Of a stretch of DNA of 64,000 nucleotides, positions 1 to 10,590 are shown piece after piece. The DNA comes from Helichrysum umbraculigerum. Taxonomy: Eukaryota > Streptophyta > Magnoliopsida > Asterales > Asteraceae. Both the position numbers and the translations under genes were made by a program. The notes below the pieces were generated by a model. It did no database searches. It saw only the letters and a program-made list of their open reading frames with translations, and had not been told where the DNA came from. The stretch covers positions 83,849,001 through 83,913,000 of the forward strand of contig CATIUR010000003.1 of the NCBI GenBank assembly GCA_949592205.1, read 5' to 3'. Position 1 is the first letter of the stretch, and each line of letters opens with the position of its first letter.

Positions 1-1150
1 CTTACATCATCTGGTGCTGAAGCAAAGGGGAAATCATCTGAGAAGTCACCTCAAGAGCATCAGAAGATGCCTATGAGTGTGAAATCTGCTGAACATCAAC
101 TGTCTGTTCTTGCTTCCTTTGTTGCTTCTTATGAAAACTACATTCAGGGTAAAATCAATGATCCCATCTTGTTTGATGAAGACTATGATCAGATAGACCC
201 TGATTATCTTGAAGAAATAGATCTCCAGGATCAACTAGCAATGTTATCTAGGAGAGTTAAGAATTTCTTGAAGAGAACTGGTAGAAAGGTAGTGGGAAAT
301 CGATCAGGGTTTGATAAGACCAAGATCAAGTGTTTTAACTGTCAAGGTTATGGACATTTTGCTCGTGAGTGTCAAAGACCTAAGGTTGAAACAGAAAATG
401 GGAAACAAGGTTCGGGAAGTTCTCTAGCTTCCAAAGCCTTAGTGGTACAGCAGTTAGATGGTTCTTATGATTGGAAAGCTCAGTCTGAGGAAGCTCTCAT
501 GGCTGAGATTGATGATCAAGAGAAATCTGCTGAGTCCACATCCTATATGGCTACTGATGTGGAATTTCAAGTGAAGGTGCCTGAGTTTCAAGTGAAAGCA
601 AGTGATGAAGATGTGTTGTATATGGATTCAACTGAAGATATGAATCCAGACGACTTTGTAGCACGCATGGCTGAAGTGCAAACAAACAAGAAAAAGGTAT
701 GTATTGATATTCTTACTCTTGCTGATGTCTATTATTTAGTTACTGATTTATAGTCACATGTTAGTGTTTTAACTGAATCAAACAAGAATCTGTCATCTCA
801 AGTTAATGTGTTTACTGAATCTAATAAGACTGTGTTATCTGAACTTGAACTAGCTAAGGTTGATGTGCGTAGGTTAAGTGAGGATAAACAAGCCTTAAAA
901 GATAAGATTAAGTCTGATGCTTCTGATAAGACTGCACTTAGAGATACCATTAATGAAAAAGCTATTATTATAGATGGTCTCTATTTGAACTTAAAGGACT
1001 TAAATCAAACAATCGCTAATATGGATAAGGATTTAGCTGAGTATAAGTTGAAGCTAGTTGAGCAAAATCGTAAGATAGAAAATTATTGAACGTTTGAAAT
1101 GGATAAAATGCTTGATGCTCAACGTAGTGTAAAGGATAAGTCTGGATTAG
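1..1150 (+). pseudogene. Copia-A Gag, N-terminal part (Sire-like Ty1/copia), broken
   Basis: The reading frame is open from base 1, so the protein starts left of the window. It carries a CCHC zinc knuckle (CFNCQGYGHFAREC, about 331-372), the nucleic-acid-binding motif of plant copia Gag nucleocapsid. An acidic stretch follows, then a Lys/Glu/Asp-rich segment at 808-1089 that looks like a coiled coil. Two in-frame stops, TAG at 751-753 and TGA at 1087-1089, interrupt the frame without a shift, so this is a dead copy. The frame runs on to 1150, where the Ath-1 element has inserted, and resumes at 22014-22019 directly after that element. Assignment to the Sire/Maximus lineage rests on Gag style and on the extra ORFs far downstream. 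Confidence 0.88.
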
Positions 1151-1155
1151 GTTAC

Positions 1156-2692
1156 TGATAACATCAAATAATATGATATTTATATACTAAAAAATCCCTA
1201 TATTTTATGTACTTTTATTGCATTTCTATTGATTTAGATACTTAATTTGTTTATATTTGCAATTTAGGTGTGAAAGATAAATAATTGAAGAAAGAAACGA
1301 AAATGAAGCTGAAATGAAGAAAAACCAAGAAGAATTGAAGATTTGAGAAGATATGGTTTTAAAAGAAGATAAAAATGATATTATTGAAGAATTGGGCCAA
1401 GAAAAGAGAATAAAAACGGTTTAGAGAAGAAAGAAGCCCAAGATTGAGCCCAACCCAAAATTGGAAGATTCTGGAAAGAAGATCCAACCGACGGTTGGAT
1501 TAACCAACCGGCGGTTGATTATTTTAATATTAAGGCGGCAGAAGATCGCAGAGTTGGACTTGGACTCCAAGACATCCAACCGGCGGTTGGATTGTTGGTT
1601 TTGAAAACTATAAATAGAGGCTTAGGTTAGACTAAACCATATACGATTTCAATAATTAAAATTCGATTTTAGGGTTTAAGGTTCATTTAGAATACGAATT
1701 TGGAGGCTAAAGGAGCTAGGGTTTGAAGGTTTTTAACCCTAGAAGAGCTTATTCATCATTAGGGTTTGGTTTCTTTATCCTTATATTTTGTAAGTATACT
1801 ACTTAATCATATTTTGGATATTGTTTACTTAGTTTTGATATGAATTAGGTTTCTTATTGTGTTTATTTAAATGAATGTTAATTGAAATTATGATTTGAAT
1901 TTATGTTTACGTTGATATTGATTTATTGCATATTTATTATACTTTCCCGATAATTGTATTGGTTATATAATTAAGTTGTTCTTACAGAATTTAGTTAAGA
2001 TTATATATTATAATTTAATTAAGTTATGAGCTGGAGACTTCGGACCGAGGAGACAGTGGAAGAACATTAAGACATAATAATATAATTGATGTGGTAATCA
2101 TAAACGCTTGTATACTACAAGGTTGCCTACAAAGTTATAATAAATAGTTGATAGGTTTAACAGAATATTATTCTCGTGAGATATGTTAAGAAAAGGAACC
2201 TCTATAGCATATACTTTTCTTTAATAATATAAGGTAGTTGACTTTGTCTAAAGGAATTATCTATATTAGTGAAATCACCGATAAGTTAATCAATAATAAA
2301 ATAAATATAAAGGAGAATTATAAGATTAGGTTAAAGATAATTTAAATAAATACACTCTTCTCTCTATAATTAGTATTTCTATTTGTTCCTAGAAGCTTAG
2401 TTGAGTTAGGTAATTGTAAATCAATATCAATATAATTTATTCACACGGAATTAAAACGTACCCCCCTTATCTGTAATATTAATTGTAATTAATTGTAATT
2501 GTATATATTAATTATGGAATAAATTAATTATTTTAACACACGTTCCCTATGTTCGATACCCGGACTTACTTGTAAAAGCTATATTATACGAACATGCTAT
2601 TATTGCCTGAATTGTGTGATAAAGTATTATTTAGTATTTCCTTTTATTTAAAACTTGTTATGAATTTATTTGCATATACTTCACGCACATCA
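1156..2692 (+). repeat. Ath-1 5' LTR
   Basis: A 1537-bp LTR starting TGATAACATC and ending CGCACATCA. Near 1484-1590 it carries several copies of the near-palindrome CAACCGNCGGTTG. A run of A and T and the words 'aactataaatagaggc' near 1605-1620 look like a TATA box (TATAAATA), which would put the transcript start shortly downstream; this is inference from the motif. Confidence 0.9.
1605..1625 (+). promoter_or_regulatory. Candidate TATA box in Ath-1 5' LTR
   Basis: The sequence CTATAAATAGAGGC matches the plant TATA consensus and lies about 450 bp into the LTR, where U3 usually meets R. The same words occur in the other LTR near 8432-8450. No transcript evidence is available. Confidence 0.5.
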
Positions 2693-2698
2693 AGTTTT

Positions 2699-2716
2699 TG
2701 ACGCCGCTGCCGGGGA
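2699..2716 (+). other. Ath-1 primer-binding site, tRNA-Asp type
   Basis: Six bases after the 5' LTR, TGACGCCGCTGCCGGGGA differs at two positions from the complement of the plant tRNA-Asp 3' end (TGGCGCCGTTGCCGGGGA). That primer is the one known for Athila-type elements. The two substitutions suggest decay. Confidence 0.75.
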
Positions 2717-3299
2717 GCGGTAATTTAAAATTTTTAATTTTTCCTTGTAAAAAAAAAAAAAAAAATTTGTATAGTTAAGTCAATCGAAAAATTGGCTCAC
2801 CCATTGGGAGTACTAACAAAAACAAAGGTATAAGGAGAGTTAAGCCCTACTTCCCTTAAGAGGTAAGGTGCTTCTCGAAAGGGGTAGGTTTTTAATAAGT
2901 TTCGCGCTGACCTATTTCTCCGCTTTTGTGTACAATCATTCGAGCTACCGAGGACTTTTGACTAATACTGTACAATTAATTTTTGTAAATTTTAACTTGA
3001 CATACTAATTTGTATATTTGATAATTATTTAACTTGCATAGTTACTAATTAATATATAGTTTGTGATTTTTGGGATGGGTATTTCTTATTCATTATTCAA
3101 TTTTGAATGTGTTTTATTATTGAATTATGTTTTTAGTCTACTACAACCTGATTATGAACTATATTTGTATTTACTAATCTACTAATTTTCTAAAATTCGA
3201 TTCTTGTCCGCACACAACATCCGGATCCATTAATTTTTATTTAGATTTTATTTTATTTTCTTTTCTACTCTTTTTATTTTTCTTTTAAGTTTAACAGGT

Positions 3300-3956
3300 A
3301 TGTACCAGACCATGGAAAATATTTATGTGATTTTTCAAAATTCAACAAAAGATCCTATCTACTATGAGACTATTGAGGACTATATGAATCAACCACAGTT
3401 GATAAATTTATCCCAACCATTAATTGTGAGAGCTCCACAATTTATGAAAACTCCAAGAAGAAGAACGGAAGAGACTGAAACTCTTGATCACAGTCGAGGA
3501 ATCTCCATTCAGCAACTTGAGGGGATGGATCATCAATTTGATAAGTATACTCAATTTTCTGAATCCTTATTTTCTAAATTTTTTTTTAGTGAATCTAAAC
3601 AGGAAGAAGATTTGGAGGTAGATTTGTCGTTATCACCTAAGTTTGATCACTATGATCCTGACGAGGAGATCCTTGAATTGAGAAACCAGAATGGGGCAAT
3701 GACTAAAGAAGAAATAATGACGATTACTGATAACTTTTTATCATTACACCCAGAGGAGGAACAATTAAAGGAAGATGATCAAGGGATTAGAAAAGATACC
3801 AAAAACAAAACTTGCGGTAATCAGATATTAAACAATAATTGGATCAAAACACAGTCTATAGCGGAAATCCAAACGAAGGTTGAGTCTATACAACCAACGG
3901 GTGAGGTATCTACAAGCACAAGTTTATTGTTTTATAACTATGAAGATCCTTTTTGA
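3300..3956 (+). CDS. Ath-1 ORF, uncharacterised acidic protein (218 aa), probably truncated by a stop
   Basis: This is the only sizeable ORF in the Ath-1 internal region. The ATG follows AACAGGT, so an upstream splice acceptor is possible. The product is hydrophilic and strongly acidic, with a Glu/Asp-rich centre (EEDLEVDLSLS; DPDEEILEL) and a basic patch PRRRTEE near residue 60. I see no zinc knuckle, protease or RT motif. After the TGA at 3954-3956 the same frame stays open to 4146 and begins with protein-like composition (RKENFLQFLDNYG), so the ORF may once have been longer. Its position after the primer site would suit a Gag-like product, but no recognised Gag motif supports this. Confidence 0.45.
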   Translation: MYQTMENIYVIFQNSTKDPIYYETIEDYMNQPQLINLSQPLIVRAPQFMKTPRRRTEETETLDHSRGISIQQLEGMDHQFDKYTQFSESLFSKFFFSESKQEEDLEVDLSLSPKFDHYDPDEEILELRNQNGAMTKEEIMTITDNFLSLHPEEEQLKEDDQGIRKDTKNKTCGNQILNNNWIKTQSIAEIQTKVESIQPTGEVSTSTSLLFYNYEDPF

Positions 3957-6034
3957 CGATTCGATCGAAAGGAAAATTTCTTGCAATTTTTGGACAATTA
4001 TGGAGCATCTCAGAATGAATATTTACTTGCCTTGCACGATAAGTATTTCTATTTCTTTATTATAATAAATTTACATTTAATAAATATTTATCGATATTAT
4101 CATCCATGCTTAACTAAGTGTGGGGAAAATCACCGGATTTTCAGGTAAGTAAGGTTAGAGTCAGGCTCGTGACTCAAACAAAAACAAGCGCTTCTCGGGA
4201 GGCTACCCGTGCTTGTATATTTTGTATAATTATTAGGTAGATTTAGATTTAATTTTAGTAGGTTTTATTTTTAGTTTATTCTTTTAGTTTGTTTTTAAGG
4301 ATAGGTATAAGAAACCATAATTACTAGAAAATACTACTGGAATGCAGGTACGTAACTTAAATAAGGCCGAATAAACAAAATAAGATATAAAAGTCGTTAT
4401 TTTAGAAAACTGTTGCTAGCAACCAACCGGCGGTTGACATAGTTAACCGGTGGTTGGGCTGGTTTCTCAAGATTAGGCTAAATTTCTTTACTACTTTTAA
4501 TTGGGCTGATTCATATGAGCTTTTAAACTGGAAAAAAAAAAATGTGGCTACAATTATTTGGGCCTATTTAATGTAAAAATATATGGACTTTTAAATAAGC
4601 TGAGATTTAAATAATAGGGAGTTGGACCAATTAAGTTTTGGGCTATATTAATCAATTACAATTGGGCTAAAAAGATTGAATTTTAAAATTAATTAAATGA
4701 GCTTATTGGGCTTTGAATTAAAAGCATTGGGCCAAATACTATTTTTGATTAAACAATGTGCTAAAATGATTTTTATATTTTTAAACTGATGGGTTGGGTT
4801 TTAATTTTTAAATTAGACTTAATTTTTTCATAGGGCTACACTTATCATTTGAGTTTAACATGTTTTTACGATTTCAACTATTTTGGGCTTTTAATATTGG
4901 GCTTTAAGTTTATTGGAATAACATGTTAAAAACATGTTTGGGTCTTTAAGTACATTAAGAGATAAATTATGAATTTTTAATTGAGGATCCAGATCATGAT
5001 TAGATTCTATATTGGACTTTATTAGGCTATTTAATTTTAAGCACTAGATGATTAAAATCGAAATACATAGCTTAAAGGATATTAGGCTATAAAATAAAGG
5101 TGCTAATAAACTAGTAGTTACTACGGGCCATTCAGGTTAAAATATATAGGCTGTTTATAGGTTATTGATTTGGGATGAAGATGGACTTATTCAATCGACG
5201 GTTGATTATGTCAACCGGCGATCGGCTTTATTTGAGGATAACCTACAAAACAGCAATGGTTTAAATATTTATTACGTAACTAGCCTAGGCGGAATGACGA
5301 TAGTGACATGACTTAGTAGCATATGATTATGTGTTTCTTTTCTATTTTTAATATTTTTATTTTTTGTTCTTACTTTAGTTTTTATTTTTATTTATTTTAT
5401 TTTTATATTATCTGGTACGTTTAATTTGTTTGTTTGTTTATTTTCTTAGAATATCATTGCCACTTTTCGAAGTTGGTGATTAGTTCAGCTGAACAATGCA
5501 TTAATTTTTGGAAAATTATGAACTTTGTGGGTGTGTTCCCTGGAAACCCTCACGAGACTATAACTCGTCCACTCGGGATACCAAGGGGTTTAAAGGCTTA
5601 TTGCATATGTTAAATGCAATCATGATTAACTACGAAAGTGTGGATGTTGTATATTAATTTTTAGAGATCAAGGAGACAACCAATTTATTCTAGCCGATGA
5701 TGAATTCAACAACAGTATTGCCTTAGCCGACGACATTTACTTCAATTGTCAGGGGAGTTTTCCGTTCTAATTTCTTTTCTTCCTCTACTCACTTTATTTT
5801 ATATGTTTATATACAATGAGGACATTGTATAATTTAAGTGTGGGGAAGGGGTCGGTAGAAAAGAAATTTTCCTTTAAATTATAACTTAAATGTTTACTTG
5901 TCCGTTATATTATTAATTTTTCATAAATTACCTACTAATATCAATTGAATACCTCTATGAATAGTAAACTTTTATCTTATTAGGTGATTTATACTTATAT
6001 AACAATATATATAATATGTTTTCAAGACATTAAC
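3957..6034 (+). other. Ath-1 internal non-coding stretch
   Basis: AT-rich, with no ORF of protein-like composition beyond the short read-through after 3956. It holds two CAACCG..CGGTTG dyads (about 4423-4460 and 5195-5222). Between about 4500 and 5160, TTGGGCT, GGGCC and GGGCTTT words are dispersed many times. A polypurine-like AAGTGTGGGGAA occurs at 4116 and again at 5838, echoing the true tract before the 3' LTR, which suggests internal duplication of that signal or former LTR edges. Confidence 0.5.
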
Positions 6035-6110
6035 AAATGTGGAGACTTGGTTGGGTGGTTTCTATGTGTTTAACCTTTCGAAAGGTCTGGAGTTCGATTC
6101 CTGCCTTTGT
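6035..6110 (+). repeat. tRNA-like / SINE-like sequence with Pol III B box
   Basis: GGAGACTTGGTTGGGTGG resembles a tRNA D-arm with an A box. Next comes the 12-bp palindrome CCTTTCGAAAGG in the anticodon-arm position, then AGTTCGATTCC, which fits the B box consensus GWTCRANNC. This is the head structure of a tRNA-derived SINE. Downstream, the words TTGTATTTTCATTC and TTTCAAATTTTTACATG are repeated about 62 bp apart. No clear target duplication was found. Confidence 0.5.
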
Positions 6111-6302
6111 ATTTTCATTCTAAATATTTCAAATTTTTACATGCAAGCTTTTTACCTTTTGTATTTTCATTCCAACTATTTCAAATTTTTACATGGAGCC
6201 CCTTGAAGTTTTTTCCTTTATGTCAATTATATGTAGGTAATAAAAATCTATTATTATCATTTCTTTAACAGTTATATATAGCATACGAGTATATCTTAAT
6301 AA

Positions 6303-6378
6303 TGTTAGATTTATCCCGTTGCAACGCGAAGGCATACAATTGTGCAGGTTCGAGCCTAGCTGTTGGCATTTTTTTTTC
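6303..6378 (+). repeat. Second tRNA-like sequence with B box and T-run
   Basis: GGTTCGAGCC near 6346-6355 fits a Pol III B box, and an uninterrupted run of eight or nine T near 6370, as in a Pol III terminator, follows. The upstream part is only loosely tRNA-like, so this is a tRNA pseudogene or SINE fragment at best. Confidence 0.35.
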
Positions 6379-7336
6379 TATTTTGTTTATGTGTAACATT
6401 TATGAAATATATATATTTAAACTACAAAATAGTAAAAGCTTTGCTTGGCTGTTGCATAAATATTTATTTCTTTCCTCCCAATTTAATTACAATTTTTAAT
6501 ATGTACATAGTTTACTTAAAGTGAAGTTCTGATCAATAAGATTTCATTTTTTTCACTTAGCTGTTTTCTGATTGAATGAAAATAAAAGTAAACAGTAATT
6601 TTGAGACATCTCAAAAAGAAAAGATGGACACTAAAATTGAGACGGATGAGATATGATCTTTTATTTAAAGTGACCTACATCTCTCTATCTCTCTATTATA
6701 TTATTTGAGAGATTGATTAGGAAATCCTTTATTGCTTAAGCTTTGCCAATTATTGACTAAGAAAAATGGTGATTAGCCAATAATCCCAACCTCTATTATG
6801 TAATGACTATATTACCCTCCATTAATTAATTACCTATTACACAAAAACCACGGCATCCCCAAATTTGAATTTCAAAAATTGCAAACCTTATTTTAGGGAG
6901 ATTGAATATCTATTGATGGTAAGAATTGAATTTGTGAAGTAGTTTCCTTCAATTTTGCAGTTTCCTTCCATCACCATGGGAACCCTAACCAGTCTACAAA
7001 TTGCAATCGCTCGGGTTCTGCTTATCTCGTTTTCATCAAATTTAAAAATTTTGAGTTAATAACTATGTATTTATTAGTTAGAATATTTTTGTTAAAAGTT
7101 TTGTTTTGTATTTAAAAGTTTAGACTTTAATATACATTAACTGTTTTGTACATATAACGTAAGCAAAATAATAATAAGTGATATATAGTTACATGATATG
7201 ATATACTAATAGGCAATCTATATGAATAATTTTTTGATACATAATATGATGCATGACATAAAAAGTCTTAATTCTTAGATTTATCGAGCTATAAATTTTA
7301 TATGTCTTTATACTTATATGAAAACATTTGGGGGTT

Positions 7337-7582
7337 TACTAATTGTTTCCTCTGTTGTACGAAAGTACAGACCTGGTTTCTAATTAGTATTCTTAAATAA
7401 AGAAAAAAAAAAGAAAAATCTTTCAGAAATAAATAAAAATAAAAATCAAACTATGTCACTTTGTTGTACGATTGTACAGACCTGTCACCGCTGGTTTGAT
7501 TAAAAATAAAATTGCTTTACCTGAATCAAGTTATGTCGCTCTGTTGCATGAAAATGCAGACCTGTTACCAATGTCTTGATTC
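7337..7582 (+). repeat. Three tandem covarying hairpins in Ath-1 3' internal region
   Basis: Three units at 7337-7389, 7444-7501 and 7523-7582. Each has an outer stem (TACTAATT/AATTAGTA; AATCAAAC/GTTTGATT; GAATCAAG/CTTGATTC) enclosing a conserved arm CTxTGTTG..CAGACCTG and an inner hairpin (TGTAC-GAAA-GTACA; TGTAC-GATT-GTACA; TGCAT-GAAA-ATGCA). Stem sequences differ while pairing is kept, as expected of a selected RNA or DNA structure. Related units occur at 37433-37563 and, inverted, at 54935-55071. Confidence 0.7.
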
Positions 7583-7944
7583 TTAAAAATGGATTTCATA
7601 TATTTATTTTGAATATAAAAGTAAATTGCGTGATTAAGTTTAAGAGTATATCATATGTGGAAATCATAAGTAATATACATATGAATAATAAAGATGTATT
7701 CAGGAATATGAGTATAGATTGTTTAAAGTGGACAAATATATTAGTAATCATTCATTAACTATATGTTGCACGAATAATAATAATTTTTATTTGTACATTA
7801 TAGTTATCCATGTTAATTAAACTGTTTAAATTTTTAATTTATAAAACATATATTTAATTTGAGTATTTTGATTCTTAAATATTAGTTTGATGCTTATTAG
7901 GTTTTTATGATGAAAATGTATTCTACTTGAGGACAAGCAGAACT

Positions 7945-7960
7945 TAAGTGTGGGGATATT
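7945..7960 (+). other. Ath-1 polypurine tract
   Basis: TTAAGTGTGGGGATATT lies immediately before the 3' LTR start TGATAACATC. The same block, inverted, precedes the Ath-2 LTR at 54513-54530, which supports its role as plus-strand primer. Confidence 0.75.
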
Positions 7961-9406
7961 TGATAACATCAAATAATATGATATTTATATACTAATAAAT
8001 CCCTATATTTTATGTACTTTTATTGCATTTCTATTGATTTTGATACTTAATTTGTTTATATTTGCAATTTAGGTGTGAAAGATAAATAATTGAAGAAAGA
8101 AATGAAAATGAAGCTGAAATGAAGAAAAACCAAGAAGAATTGAAGATTTGAGAAGATAGAGTTTTAAAAGAAGATAAAAATGATATTATTGAAGAATTGA
8201 GCCAAGAAAAGAGAATAAAAACAGTTTAGATAAGAAAGAAGCCCAAGATTGAGCCCAGACAGAAATTGGAAGATTCTGGAAAGAAGATCCAACCGACGGT
8301 TGGATTAACCAACCGGCGGTTGATTATTTTAATATTAAGGCGGCAGAAGATCGCAGAGTTGGACTTGGACTCCAAGACATCCAACCGGCGGTTGGAAACT
8401 CCAACCGGCAGTTGGATTGGTGATTTTGGAAACTATAAATAGAGGCTTAGGTTAGACTAAACCATATACGATTTCAATAATCAAAATTCAATTTTATGGT
8501 TTAAGGTTCGTTTAGAATACGAATTTGGAGGCTAAAGGAGCTAGGGTTTGAAGGTTTTTAACCCTAGAAGAGCTTATTTATCATTAGGGTTTGGTTTCCT
8601 TATCCTTATATTTTGTAAGTATACTACTTAATCATATTTTGGATATTGTTTACTTAGTTTTGATATGAATTAGGTTTCTTATTGTGTTTATTTAAATGAA
8701 TGTTAATTGAAATTATGATTTGAATTTATGTTTACGTTGATATTGATTTATTGCATATTTATTATACTTTCCCGATAATTGTATTAGTTATATAATTAAG
8801 TTGTTCTTACAGAATTTAGTTTAGATTATATATTATAATTTAATTAAGTTAAGAGCTGGAGACTTCGGACCGAGGAGATAGTGGAAGAACATTAAGACAT
8901 AATAATATAATTGATGTGGTAATAATAAACGCTTGTATACTACAAGGTTGCCTACAAAGTTATAATAAATAGTTGATAGGTTTAACAGAATATTATTCTC
9001 GTGAGATATGTTAAGAAGAGGAACCTCTATAGCATATACTTTTCTTTAATAATATAAGGTAGTTGGCTTTGTCTAAAGGAATTATCTATATTAGTGAAAT
9101 CACCGATAAGTTAATCAACGATAAAATAAATATAAAGGAGAATTATAAGATTAGGTTAAAGATAGTTTAAATAAATACACTTTTCTCTCTATAATTAGTA
9201 TTTCTATTTGTTCCTAGAAGCTTAGTTGAGTTAGGTAATTGTAAATCAGTATCAGTATAATTTATTTATACTGAATTAAAACGTACCCCCTTTATCTGTA
9301 ATATTAATTGTAATTGTAAAAATTAATTGTGGAATAAATTAATTATTTTAACACACGTTCCCTGTGTTCGATACCTGGACTTACTTGTAAAAGCTATATT
9401 ATACGA
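7961..9406 (+). repeat. Ath-1 3' LTR, part 1
   Basis: Direct repeat of 1156-2570 or so. It stops at ATACGA, where CACTA-1 begins, and resumes at 21910. The last three bases, CGA, are the left copy of the CACTA target duplication. Confidence 0.9.
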
Positions 9407-9436
9407 CACTACAACAAATCTGGCTTTATAGGACGC
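9407..9436 (+). repeat. CACTA-1 left terminal inverted repeat
   Basis: CACTACAACAAATCTGGCTT followed by TATAGGACGC. It pairs with 21880-21909 read inverted, with a few mismatches. The first twelve bases are identical. Confidence 0.92.
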
Positions 9437-9439
9437 CCA

Positions 9440-9860
9440 TTAGTGTCATCAAAGACTACTTTATTGGACCCTTTATCTGATAGGACCCTTCATTTAAGCG
9501 TCGCATAAAAAGGCGTCGTAATAGATAATAAGCGTCCTAATAGAGATTATGGGACGCTTTCTTACGATTCTTCTAAAATGTCTAATGCAACACATATGGC
9601 GTCCTAACAAACCAAAAATAGGACACTTTTTGATGTTCTAAATTATAATACATGTTTGCCTACTATAATCTTTGAGACTCGCACAAACGTCCCAAAATGT
9701 CTAATAGGACGCTTTTTGATGTTCTAATTTCTATTACACTTGTGCCTACTATAATCTTTTGCGACACACACAAACGTCCTAAAATTCTAATATTACGCTT
9801 TTTGATGTTCTAAGTTCTTATACATATGTGCCTACTATGTCCTAAAAAGTCAATAGCATC
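9440..9860. repeat. CACTA-1 left subterminal repeat array
   Basis: Units of roughly 90 bp share AGGACGCTTTTTGATGTTCTA, GTGCCTACTATAATCTTT and ACAAACGTCC; copies begin near 9613, 9707 and 9795. Shorter GCGTCCTAA / TAGGAC words lie closer to the tip. In En/Spm such motifs bind TNPA; that the TNPA-like protein of this element binds them is inferred. Confidence 0.75.
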
Positions 9861-9864
9861 ATAA

Positions 9865-10590
9865 GAATTATTTTCATTGAAATATGATTATATTACAAAT
9901 ATAAAACAGTATTTTACCTAAATTATATAAACTAATGATTATTATTAATTTAGATTGTATGAGCCCATGGATGAATCAATAAATAGAAAGATAACAAATT
10001 AAAGTATCTATGATTCAAATAAGTCATTTAATAACAAAAGTGTTTATCCTAACAAAGTACAAACATCATCCAAAATAAATCCGTTTAAAGATTACATGAT
10101 AAATCAAAGAGTATCAAACACACGAAAAATAAAACTAATTAAAAACATAGTTTGAGTCATCACACATCTTCCTCACGCATCTTCCTCATGCATCACCTAC
10201 AAACACACAATATGTACATAAGTATAAAGTTTATGCTGCGGGTTTGTATAAAGAAAAGTTTCAGGTGCGGGTTTGTATAAATAAAAGTTGACAGTGCAAG
10301 TTTGTATAAAGAAATTCAGAATCTGCCCATCTGGGTGAGAACAAGATTTGCTAGATAAATTAAAATGGTCAAGATGGGCTAATGATCCGAGGGATATCTC
10401 AAGAAATGGGGTACATCAGATCAGATATGGGGCAAACTAGTGGTGGAATGAGAATGGTGTGAGTAGCGAATAGGTGATATGTATGACCATGCATGTTGTG
10501 TTGTAATTATGTATTGATGGGATAATAATGTAAATTTGCATTTTCTATAAAAAAATAAAAAATAAAAGAGATCAAAATAAGTTAACAAGT
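9865..10590. other. CACTA-1 stretch between left array and TNPA-like gene
   Basis: AT-rich, no convincing coding sequence. GTGCGGGTTTGTATAAA-like words repeat three times near 10236-10305. On the minus strand it would hold the 3' UTR of the TNPA-like gene and possibly a last short exon near 10445-10555. Confidence 0.5.

Noticed and set aside
6302..6499. Short ORF of 65 codons at 6302
   Set aside because: Overlaps the tRNA-like sequence and T-run; low-complexity product; no conserved motif.
7337..7582. Hammerhead ribozyme or retrozyme
   Set aside because: The hairpins contain GAAA loops but no CUGANGA core or GUC cleavage site in the right order, so the hammerhead fold is not supported.
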